NCBI GenBank assembly: GCA_964611385.1 | Contig: CAZSXS010000100.1 | Coordinates: 1-10,619, forward strand | DNA length: 10,619 bases | Source: CAZSXS01 sp964611385 | Lineage (GTDB): Bacteria > Bacillota > Clostridia > Lachnospirales > CAYPQA01 | Reading direction: 5' to 3' | Shown: piece after piece, positions 1 through 5,779 of the stretch | Layout: each line of letters begins with the position of its first letter | Numbering within the stretch: the stretch's first letter is position 1 | Position numbers and translations under genes: made by a program | The notes under the pieces: model-generated | What the model was told of the DNA's origin: nothing | Databases searched by the model: none | Seen by the model: only the letters and a program-made list of their open reading frames with translations

Positions 1-281
1 GACGACTGATATATCTTGGCTATCGCAACGAAAAGATTGGGCAGGTCTTGCGTCTTTAGTATGCGGCTTAATGTGGGCTTTGATGGTACTTTCTCTATAC
101 CAAAGTTCTGTTGAAAGAATTCGACTTTATTTTGTGAGTATATAAAAATATCCTCTAATTCATCCAGTCCACTTAATACCGCACACATTATGATTATCAA
201 AATGTCGCTTAATTTGTGTTCTATATAACTTGGATGCCGTACATCTTCGATTACCCCAAATCTTAGTCTGATATTATCCAT
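1..281 (-). CDS. ISAs1-family transposase, N-terminal part (cut by window edge)
   Basis: The reverse strand reads open for 93 codons from the ATG at 281-279 to the window edge. The product begins MDNIRLRFGVIEDVRH and continues with ...HKLSDILIIIMCAVLSG..., then a PSKPTLSRIL segment. This order (F-x-x-I-x-D-x-R, H-x-L-x-D-I-L, CAVLSG, a W/L-E-D-I-like helix, then P-S-x-x-T-x-x-R) is the N-terminal 'transposase-associated' domain of the ISAs1 / H-repeat family of DDE transposases. The catalytic DDE region would lie left of the window. A second in-frame ATG at 287-285 exists, but the AGGTG ribosome site is 6 nt before the 281 ATG, so 281 is preferred. Whether the gene is intact cannot be seen. 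The family match is by recalled motif pattern, not by a search. Confidence 0.8.
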   Translation of the reverse strand, partial: MDNIRLRFGVIEDVRHPSYIEHKLSDILIIIMCAVLSGLDELEDIFIYSQNKVEFFQQNFGIEKVPSKPTLSRILKTQDLPNLFVAIAKIYQS

Positions 282-307
282 TTTCATCACCTGTCGTGTT
301 TTTTTGC

Positions 308-337
308 ATTATATCATACTTTGGTAATTTATGGTAA
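308..337 (-). promoter_or_regulatory. Probable sigma-A promoter of the transposase gene
   Basis: On the reverse strand a perfect TATAAT (+ strand ATTATA, 308-313) is preceded by TTACCA (+ strand TGGTAA, 332-337) with an 18-bp spacer. The start codon is about 27 bp downstream of the -10 box. The -35 box matches consensus at 4 of 6 positions. This is inferred from sequence only. Confidence 0.5.
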
Positions 338-354
338 GTTTATGAAATGAACGG

Positions 355-363
355 TTATGACGA
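355..363 (+). repeat. Target-site duplication, left copy (TTATGACGA)
   Basis: This 9-bp direct repeat is identical to 536-544 and abuts the CAGGG end of the element at 364. Confidence 0.8.
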
Positions 364-535
364 CAGGGCAAACGCATACGAAATATTTTTGATGACAGAG
401 CTTGTTTTTTGACTGTAAATTCGCCTGTGTGGACGAATAGAAATTAATAAATGTCATTTTCTTCTGTTTTTTGGAAAACAAAACGTCTACAGAATCCTTT
501 TTCTTGTCAAGAAATTTTCGTATGCGTTTGCCCTG
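364..535. mobile_element. 172-bp MITE with ISAs1-like terminal inverted repeats
   Basis: Perfect 20-bp terminal inverted repeats bound this segment: CAGGGCAAACGCATACGAAA at 364-383 and its exact reverse complement at 516-535. Immediately outside both ends lies the identical 9-mer TTATGACGA (355-363 and 536-544), a target-site duplication. ISAs1-family insertion sequences are known to have ends starting CAGGG and 8-10 bp duplications, and an ISAs1-type transposase gene starts 83 bp to the left. The interior (384-515) is A/T-rich, has no credible reading frame and includes a small ATTCG/CGAAT hairpin near 420-442. It is therefore a non-autonomous element, probably mobilised in trans by an ISAs1 transposase. 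The boundaries and duplication are read directly; the family assignment is inference from known family features. Confidence 0.85.
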
Positions 536-544
536 TTATGACGA
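536..544 (+). repeat. Target-site duplication, right copy (TTATGACGA)
   Basis: This 9-bp direct repeat is identical to 355-363 and abuts the CCCTG end of the element at 535. It lies only 9 bp upstream of the -35 box of the tRNA promoter. Confidence 0.8.
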
Positions 545-553
545 TATCACCTA

Positions 554-582
554 TTGACAAAGGATAAATTCTATGCTATACT
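554..582 (+). promoter_or_regulatory. Strong sigma-A promoter for the tRNA-Thr gene
   Basis: TTGACA at 554-559, a 17-bp spacer and TATACT at 577-582 match the housekeeping consensus almost perfectly. Transcription would begin near 589, giving a 5' leader of about 58 nt before the mature tRNA start at 648, to be removed by RNase P. The element at 364-535 ends just upstream of this promoter. Confidence 0.85.
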
Positions 583-647
583 CTCTTAGGTTTTCAGGTG
601 GTGGTTTTGTATAAGCTGACAACTGAGAATAAATTTATTTAACATTT

Positions 648-721
648 GCTGATATAGCTCAGTAGGTAGAGCGCATCCTTGGTAAGGATGAGGTTCACGG
701 GTTCGATTCCCGTTATCAGCT
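648..721 (+). tRNA. tRNA-Thr (anticodon GGT)
   Basis: A full cloverleaf can be drawn. The acceptor stem GCTGATA (648-654) pairs perfectly with TATCAGC (714-720), and the D arm is GCTC/GAGC around AGTAGGTA. The anticodon stem CATCC/GGATG encloses the loop TTGGTAA, with anticodon GGT at 681-683. The T arm ACGGG/CCCGT encloses TTCGATT. The discriminator is T721 and no CCA is encoded, so CCA must be added by the nucleotidyltransferase. GGT reads the Thr codons ACC and ACU. The variable region AGGTTC (691-696) is 6 nt rather than the usual 5, making the gene 74 nt. It has its own promoter (554-582) and a terminator at 850-882, so it appears to be a single-gene unit. Confidence 0.95.
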
Positions 722-808
722 TAATTTTTACCTCTAAAACGACCTAAAATTATTTGCGTTGTTATCAAGATTGCCATCAAGTGACAACAATTGGTTTAAG
801 AATATTTT

Positions 809-828
809 CTGTCATCTGCAAATGACAG
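809..828 (+). other. Perfect 7-bp hairpin in the tRNA trailer
   Basis: CTGTCAT (809-815) pairs with ATGACAG (822-828) around the 6-nt loop CTGCAA. There is no T-run after it, so it is not a terminator by itself. It lies in the 3' trailer between tRNA-Thr and the terminator at 850-882. It may be an RNA-processing structure or chance. The rest of 722-849 shows nothing recognisable. Confidence 0.35.
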
Positions 829-849
829 CCACAATTAAATGTACTTATT

Positions 850-882
850 AAAAAAACCGTCCAATATTTGGGCGGTTTTTTT
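850..882 (+). terminator. Intrinsic terminator after tRNA-Thr, probably bidirectional
   Basis: An A-run (850-856), CCGTCCAA (857-864), the loop TAT, TTGGGCGG (868-875) and a 7-nt T-run (876-882) form a 14-bp stem-loop with one T-G wobble. The A-run on the left would act as a U-tract for reverse-strand transcripts. It isolates the tRNA unit from the gene remnant to the right. Confidence 0.85.
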
Positions 883-1027
883 GCGTGTCACTGTTCACTG
901 CGTGATTGTACAGATTGATAGTTTTGCTTATTTCTTACAGCTATAGCACCATACTCATCAGAAAGGTTGTTTCTCACCTATTCGTTGGATAAAGTGTTTT
1001 CAACCCACAAAATATCATTGTAATTAT

Positions 1028-1507
1028 TGTTGGCTTTCCGACTGCGGTCTTGTACACAAAATCAGCCGTATAAACGCACCATCTATCCCACTGCGTGCTT
1101 ATGAGGATTTGAAAGCCTTTAAGTTGTTTCTTGTTGATGTCGGACTACTTGGTTGTATGGCTGCACTTTCGGCACGCACGTTGCTTGATGGTAATGCGCT
1201 GTTTACAGAGTTCAAGGGTGCGCTCACCGAGCAATATGTTGCACAGCAGCTGGTCACGATTCCTGAACTGAACCTATATTACTACACCAACGAACGTGGA
1301 AGCTGTGAGATTGACTTTGTTATATCGGACAGCGAGCGTGTAATTCCCGTGGAAGTAAAAGCTGAGGTGAACCTAAAAGCAAAAAGCCTTAAAACCTATA
1401 TTGAAAAATATAATCCACCTCTTTCTGTGCGAAGCTCTATGGCTGGTTACAAAAAAGAAGAGCGGCTCGTTAATTTACTGCTCTACGCTATTTCAGAAAT
1501 TACTTAG
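1028..1507 (+). pseudogene. 5'-truncated ATPase remnant: DUF4143 C-terminal domain only
   Basis: The frame is open from 947 to the stop at 1505-1507. Recognisable protein starts around 1028: WLSDCGLVHKISRINAPS, then PLRAYEDLKAFKLFLVDVG, LLGCMAAL, an ...FKGALTEQYVAQQL helix, YYYTNERGSCEIDFVI and VIPVEVKAE. This is the DUF4143 domain that ends AAA_14-type ATPases, including its nuclease-like E-I-D-F-V...V-E-V-K-A core. The N-terminal P-loop ATPase half of a normal protein of about 400 residues is absent. Residues before 1028 do not resemble the family, and no start codon with a ribosome site precedes the homology; a TTG at 1109 has only an ill-spaced GAGGA. I read it as a decayed gene fragment. 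The terminator at 1705-1732 may have served it. The reverse strand shows no real gene here. Confidence 0.75.
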
Positions 1508-1594
1508 AATATATTGCTGGGCAAAACAGACAAATTTATGACGGGCTGTGTGTATTTAAAAAATTGCTGTCAACCTACTCACTTAAGCATATGC

Positions 1595-1699
1595 TTATAC
1601 TCAGTCTTTAAAACATTTTCCAAGCCACCTTCATTCGATCTTGATAAATTCTATTGTTTTAAGTGATGGCTTTGCAAAGCTTAATGCTACTGAGTATAA
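1595..1699 (+). repeat. Family 1 dispersed repeat, copy A (105 bp, terminal inverted repeats)
   Basis: TTATACTCAGT (1595-1605) and its exact reverse complement ACTGAGTATAA (1689-1699) bound the unit. Inside are an AAGCCA (1622-1627) / TGGCTT (1667-1672) stem, the block AAATTCTATTGTTTT (1646-1660) and the self-complementary GCTTTGCAAAGC (1669-1680). The same ends and blocks recur inverted at 10415-10520, and in diverged form at about 8591-8670. A 14-bp palindrome, TAAGCATATGCTTA (1584-1597), overlaps the left end. It may be a small non-autonomous mobile element or a REP-like structured repeat. Confidence 0.75.
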
Positions 1700-1704
1700 C
1701 AAAG

Positions 1705-1732
1705 AAAGAAGGCTGTCCAAGCCTTCTTTTTT
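1705..1732 (+). terminator. Intrinsic terminator
   Basis: GAAGGCT (1708-1714) pairs with AGCCTTC (1720-1726) around a 5-nt loop. A-T pairs extend the stem on the A-rich left side, and the T-run at 1727-1732 follows. It separates the left accessory region from the promoter that starts at 1734. Confidence 0.8.
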
Positions 1733-1733
1733 C

Positions 1734-1762
1734 TTGCCAATTTCTACTTGAAATGGTAGAAT
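1734..1762 (+). promoter_or_regulatory. Probable sigma-A promoter of the pseB-alaS transcription unit
   Basis: TTGCCA (1734-1739), a 17-bp spacer and TAGAAT (1757-1762) match the consensus at 5 of 6 positions in each box. The -35 box starts right after the U-tract of the terminator at 1705-1732. The start would be near 1769, leaving an untranslated leader of about 180 nt before pseB. I see no T-box, riboswitch or attenuator signature in that leader. Confidence 0.6.
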
Positions 1763-1841
1763 GTCAACCAGATTAAAGCGAAGCTGCTCCTGTATGTCGT
1801 TCCTGGCCCATGACCTTTCAGGCTTGCCCTAGTATTTTAAA

Positions 1842-1958
1842 ATGGACTCCTTCGCAAAAATGCAAAAGCAACGTTTTTTAAGTAGAGTTACAGAAGAATT
1901 TCGATATACCAACGCTAAGCAATCTGATTTCGAAATTTTTAAGGAGGCTCTATGTTAA
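1842..1958 (+). CDS. Possible 38-codon small ORF overlapping the pseB start
   Basis: An ATG at 1842 (or 1860) opens a frame ending at TAA 1956-1958, overlapping the pseB start codon in ATGTTAA (1952-1958). The product would read MDSFAKMQKQRFLSRVTEEF and then a charged tail ending ALC. No ribosome site is visible before either ATG and I recognise no family. It could be a translationally coupled leader peptide, the tail of a decayed gene, or chance. The pseB ribosome site lies inside it. Confidence 0.15.
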   Translation: MDSFAKMQKQRFLSRVTEEFRYTNAKQSDFEIFKEALC

Positions 1959-3040
1959 ATAATGCCAGTATTTGCATCACGGGAGGCACCGGCTCCTTCG
2001 GTAACAAATTTATTGAAATGATCTTTAAGTATTATGAACCGGCGAAGGTGATCATTTATTCAAGAGATGAATACAAGCAATTTTTGCTGAAAAATAAATA
2101 CAGCAAGCTTTTGACCCCCTCTCAGATGAATCGGTTACGGTTTTTTATTGGGGATGTTCGGGATCGGGAGCGGCTTTATCGAGCTTTTTCGGGGGTGGAT
2201 GTGGTGGTTCATGCCGCCGCCATGAAGCAGGTGCCTGCCTGTGAGTATAACCCCTTTGAGGCCACAAAGACGAACATATTCGGGGCGCAGAATGTCATTG
2301 ACGCCGCCATTGATCGGCAGGTCAAAAAAGTGGTTGCCCTGTCCACAGACAAAGCGGTGAATCCGATCAATCTGTACGGTGGCACAAAGCTGGTTTCCGA
2401 TAAGCTTTTTGTTTCTGCAAATGCCTATTCGGGTGAAAATGGGACAATTTTTTCCCTTGTGCGCTATGGAAATGTAGTTGGAAGCCGGGGTTCTGTTATT
2501 CCTTATTTTAAGGAGTTGCTGGAAAAGGGCGAGGCTCTGACCATCACTGATTTACGAATGACTCGCTTTTGGATTACCTTGGAAGAAGGGGTTTTTCTGG
2601 TTTTTAAGGCCCTCTCCGAATCCAAGGGCGGGGAAACCTACATTGCAAAAATTCCTTCCTTTAAAGTTACCGACTTGGCAAAAGCGATGATCTTTCGTGG
2701 GAACGAGGAAGCCAAGACCTTCACTCCAGGAAATCCAGGGGGAAAATCGGGTGAAAAACTGGGAGAAAACTCGGAAGGCGAAGATATCAGCAAATACGTA
2801 AAGCTTGTGGGCATCCGGGAGGGTGAAAAGTTACACGAAATCATGATAACCCCAGATGACTCGCATAATACGTATGAATACGACAAACACTTTGTGATCT
2901 ATCCTAACTATAAATGGTTTAAAAAGTCCAGTGCGGAGGGGAAAAGGGTCAAGGAAGGCTTTGAATACAGTTCTGCCACCAACCCCGACTGGCTCTCAGT
3001 ACAGGATATCCGAAGGCTTATAAAAAACGGAGTGTACTAA
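1952..3040 (+). CDS. pseB: UDP-N-acetylglucosamine 4,6-dehydratase (inverting), PseB/FlaA1-like
   Basis: This is a 362-residue extended short-chain dehydrogenase. PseB converts UDP-GlcNAc to UDP-2-acetamido-2,6-dideoxy-arabino-hexos-4-ulose, the first step of CMP-pseudaminic acid synthesis in the cytoplasm. The sequence shows the NAD(P)-binding TGGTGSFG (10-17), YSRDE (36-40), FIGDVRDRERL (65-75), HAAAMKQVPACEYNPFEA (87-104), catalytic STDK (131-134), YxxxK (Y142, K146) and RYGNVVGSRGSV (171-182). The sugar-binding MTRFWITL (203-210) and VGIREGEKLHE (286-296) are also present. AAGGAGG sits 4 nt before the ATG. An unusual Gly/Glu/Lys/Ser-rich insertion of about 35 residues (roughly 249-283) separates the last two motifs. 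No pseC or other pseudaminic-acid gene is in the window, so the pathway role is inferred; a related dehydratase for another glycan is possible. Confidence 0.9.
   Translation: MLNNASICITGGTGSFGNKFIEMIFKYYEPAKVIIYSRDEYKQFLLKNKYSKLLTPSQMNRLRFFIGDVRDRERLYRAFSGVDVVVHAAAMKQVPACEYNPFEATKTNIFGAQNVIDAAIDRQVKKVVALSTDKAVNPINLYGGTKLVSDKLFVSANAYSGENGTIFSLVRYGNVVGSRGSVIPYFKELLEKGEALTITDLRMTRFWITLEEGVFLVFKALSESKGGETYIAKIPSFKVTDLAKAMIFRGNEEAKTFTPGNPGGKSGEKLGENSEGEDISKYVKLVGIREGEKLHEIMITPDDSHNTYEYDKHFVIYPNYKWFKKSSAEGKRVKEGFEYSSATNPDWLSVQDIRRLIKNGVY
2738..2773 (+). repeat. Three 12-bp imperfect tandem repeats inside pseB
   Basis: The units GGGGGAAAATCG, GGTGAAAAACTG and GGAGAAAACTCG follow one another in frame and encode GGKS, GEKL and GENS (residues 263-274). 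They lie in the insertion that usual PseB proteins lack, which suggests growth by replication slippage. Confidence 0.65.
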
Positions 3041-3082
3041 AATAAACGGTAAGTCCAAAAACAAAAATACACGGAGGACAAA

Positions 3083-5779
3083 ATGAACAGGCAAAACGAA
3101 AGCAACGAAATCAAACCCATCGGTTTAAATGAATTAAGGGAAAAGTTCTTGACTTTTTTCGAACAGAAAGAGCACTTGAGAATGAAAAGCTTTTCCCTGA
3201 TTCCTCAAAATGACAAGAGCTTATTGCTGATTAATTCGGGTATGGCACCCTTGAAACCTTATTTTACAGGCCAGGAAACTCCGCCTAGAAAACGGGTGAG
3301 TACTTGCCAAAAGTGTATTCGTACCAATGATATTGAAAATGTAGGCATCACTCTGCGCCATGGTACTTTTTTTGAAATGTTGGGTAATTTCTCCTTTGGT
3401 GATTATTTCAAAGAAGAAATCATCCCCTGGGCTTGGGAGTTTCTGACAGAAGTTCTGGAAATTCCGGCCTCCAGGCTGTATCCTTCGGTTTATGAGGACG
3501 ACGACGAGGCCTTTGATATCTGGCATGAAAAGGTGGGCATCCCAAAAGAGCGGATTTTCAGAATGGGGAAGGACGACAACTTTTGGGAGGTCGGCCTAGG
3601 CCCCTGCGGTCCCTGCTCAGAAATCTACTTTGACAAGGGTGAAAAATACGGCTGCGGCAAGGAAGGTTGCACCGTGGGCTGCGACTGTGACCGTTTTATG
3701 GAGGTTTGGAACCTGGTCTTCACCCAGTTTAATAAGGAAGAGGATGGCTCCTATTCTAGGTTGAAAAATCCCAATATTGATACCGGCATGGGTCTGGAGC
3801 GGATTGCTGCGGTTATGCAGAGCGTAGATTCCCTTTTTGATGTGGATACCATTCGTCAGATCATTCAGCATGTTTGTGACATTGCCAAAGTAAAATACAA
3901 CGAAAGCAACAGCAGTGTTTCCACGAACCGCAAGGATGTATCTATACGCGTCATTACCGACCATATTCGCGCCGTTACCTTTATGGCCTCTGATGGAATT
4001 TTGCCATCCAATGAGGGCAAGGGTTATATTTTAAGGCGGCTTTTACGCAGGGCTTCCAGACACGGACGCTTACTTGGTATACGGGAGCCTTTCTTAAAAG
4101 CTCTGGCTCAAACGGTCATTGACATTTCCAAACAAGCCTATCCTGAGCTTGCCGAGAAAAACGACTATGTGCTGAAGGTCATTTCCATAGAAGAGGAACG
4201 CTTCCATGAAACCCTTGACGCTGGAACGGATTACTTGAAGGGCTATATCAGCGAGCTTAAGGAAAAGAAGGAAAGCGTATTGGGTGGAAAGCAAGCCTTT
4301 AAGCTCTATGATACCTACGGCTTCCCACCAGAACTGATGCAGGAAATGCTAGCTGAGGAAGGCTTGACCATGGACGAAGCTGGATTCAAGGCTGAGATGG
4401 AAGAGCAGCGCAGCAAGGGTCGGGCGGCTAGAGAAGAAAACACCTACATGGGTGCGGATGAAACTGTTTTCAATCGGCTTCCACAAGACATGAGTACCGA
4501 ATTTGCAGGCTATAATCAGACGCAGTGTGAAACCAAAATCCTCGCCATTATCAAAGATAATGAGATCGTTCAAGAAGCCAAGGCTGGTGATAGAGTTACC
4601 CTTATTCTCTCTAAAACGACTCTTTATGCGGAAAGCGGCGGTCAAAAGGGTGATTCCGGCAGTATTACAAGCAAGTCGGGAAAGGTTTTGGTAGACGATT
4701 GTATCAAGGCAGGCTCCAACAAGTTGGCGCATATCGGCCTTGTGGAAAGCGGAACCATTACAACGGAAGACAAGAACGGAGAAAACCAAGCTGTAGCAGA
4801 AACAAACAACAAGCAAAGACTCTCCACTTGTCGTAATCATACGGCAACCCACTTGCTTCAAAAGGCATTGCGCCAGGTGTTGGGGGATCATGTGCATCAG
4901 GCAGGTTCCCTGGTAAGCGCTGAGCGTTTGCGCTTTGACTTCACCCACTTTGCCGCGATGACTTATGAGGAAATCCAAAAAGTCGAACGGGAAGTCAATG
5001 AAAAAATTCTGGAAGGCTTAGCTGTAGACACTAAGGAATGCGGGATAGAGGAAGCACGAAAATCGGGAGCAACCGCCCTTTTTGGTGAAAAGTACGGCGA
5101 CCTGGTGCGGGTGGTACGGGTTGAAGAGTACAGCGCCGAGCTCTGTGGGGGAACCCATGTCAAAAATACCGCCCAGATTGGTAGCTTTAAGCTTCTGCAA
5201 GAAACCGGGGTATCCGCAGGGGTACGGAGAATCGAAGCCTGTACGGGTTATGCGGCCTTGGAATACTATCAAAACAATGAAAGCCTGATTGAACAAGTCT
5301 GTGACACTGTGAAGTCCACCCCGGAAAACCTGCTTCAAAAGCTGAAAACCCTAACAGCTGACAACAAGGCGCTTCGCAATGAACTGGACAAGGTAAAGGC
5401 CAAGTCTGCTGGCTCTGCAATTGATGAAATCATCCAAAAAGCGGAAACCGTCAACGATATAACCCTGATTGTGGCTCAAATCGACGGCCTGGATATGAAT
5501 GCCTTACGCCAAGCTGGGGATCGGTGCCGGGACAAGCTTCAATCGGGTGTAGCCGTGTTATTCAGTGCCTTTGAGGACAAGGTGAATATCGTCAGCCTAG
5601 TGACGGAGGATTGTGTTAAGCTGGGCTTGAATGCCGGAAAGATTATTAAGGAAGCAGCAGAGATCACCGGCGGTGGTGGTGGCGGTCGTCCCAACATGGC
5701 TCAAGCCGGAGGGAAGGATAAGACAAAGATTCCACAAGCCATAGCCCGTGTGAAAGAAATCGTAGGAGGTATTAAATGA
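3083..5779 (+). CDS. alaS: Alanyl-tRNA synthetase
   Basis: This full-length 898-residue class II synthetase charges tRNA-Ala with alanine and clears mischarged Ser/Gly. The aminoacylation core is at about 12-250: SGMAPLKPYF (52-61), RTNDIENVG (80-88), RHGTFFEMLGNFSFGDYFK (92-110), GLGPCGPCSEIYF (171-183), a Cys-rich CGKEGCTVGCDC (191-202) and motif 3 NIDTGMGLER (231-240). The tRNA-binding helical region holds EGKGYILRRLLRR (311-323). The editing domain has metal ligands H586 and H590 (HTATH) with C688 and H692 (CGGTH). The C-terminal DHHA1 domain carries a glycine-rich run, GGGGGGRPNMAQAGGKD (863-879). All key residues are present. GGAGG lies just before the ATG, 42 bp after pseB. Clostridial alaS genes often have a T-box leader; none is visible here. 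The stop overlaps the next start. Confidence 0.98.
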   Translation: MNRQNESNEIKPIGLNELREKFLTFFEQKEHLRMKSFSLIPQNDKSLLLINSGMAPLKPYFTGQETPPRKRVSTCQKCIRTNDIENVGITLRHGTFFEMLGNFSFGDYFKEEIIPWAWEFLTEVLEIPASRLYPSVYEDDDEAFDIWHEKVGIPKERIFRMGKDDNFWEVGLGPCGPCSEIYFDKGEKYGCGKEGCTVGCDCDRFMEVWNLVFTQFNKEEDGSYSRLKNPNIDTGMGLERIAAVMQSVDSLFDVDTIRQIIQHVCDIAKVKYNESNSSVSTNRKDVSIRVITDHIRAVTFMASDGILPSNEGKGYILRRLLRRASRHGRLLGIREPFLKALAQTVIDISKQAYPELAEKNDYVLKVISIEEERFHETLDAGTDYLKGYISELKEKKESVLGGKQAFKLYDTYGFPPELMQEMLAEEGLTMDEAGFKAEMEEQRSKGRAAREENTYMGADETVFNRLPQDMSTEFAGYNQTQCETKILAIIKDNEIVQEAKAGDRVTLILSKTTLYAESGGQKGDSGSITSKSGKVLVDDCIKAGSNKLAHIGLVESGTITTEDKNGENQAVAETNNKQRLSTCRNHTATHLLQKALRQVLGDHVHQAGSLVSAERLRFDFTHFAAMTYEEIQKVEREVNEKILEGLAVDTKECGIEEARKSGATALFGEKYGDLVRVVRVEEYSAELCGGTHVKNTAQIGSFKLLQETGVSAGVRRIEACTGYAALEYYQNNESLIEQVCDTVKSTPENLLQKLKTLTADNKALRNELDKVKAKSAGSAIDEIIQKAETVNDITLIVAQIDGLDMNALRQAGDRCRDKLQSGVAVLFSAFEDKVNIVSLVTEDCVKLGLNAGKIIKEAAEITGGGGGGRPNMAQAGGKDKTKIPQAIARVKEIVGGIK

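Noticed and set aside
355..544. CRISPR repeat pair
   Set aside because: The 20-bp repeats are inverted, not direct. They occur only twice and are bounded by a 9-bp duplication, which fits a transposable element instead.
648..721. tRNA-Thr as an integration attachment site
   Set aside because: No repeat of the tRNA 3' end is found elsewhere in the window and no integrase gene is present.
890..1020. Reverse-strand translation with a protein-like look (VRNNLSDEYGAIAVRNK...)
   Set aside because: It is short, is interrupted by a stop just upstream, has no ribosome site, and I could not tie it to a family.
1635..1835. Reverse-strand open frame of about 66 codons across the terminator and copy A
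   Set aside because: It has no start codon with a ribosome site and overlaps a clear terminator, a promoter and a repeat. It is kept only as a remark on the shared frame of the repeats.
1763..1951. T-box or riboswitch in the leader of the pseB-alaS unit
   Set aside because: No AGGGTGG-type T-box core, specifier stem or terminator/antiterminator pair is visible. Only weak short inverted repeats occur.
4349..4978. Long reverse-strand frame of 209 codons inside alaS, and a similar 212-codon frame at 5866-6504
   Set aside because: Both are antisense to strongly conserved genes, show no family features and have no ribosome site. They arise from codon bias of the sense gene.
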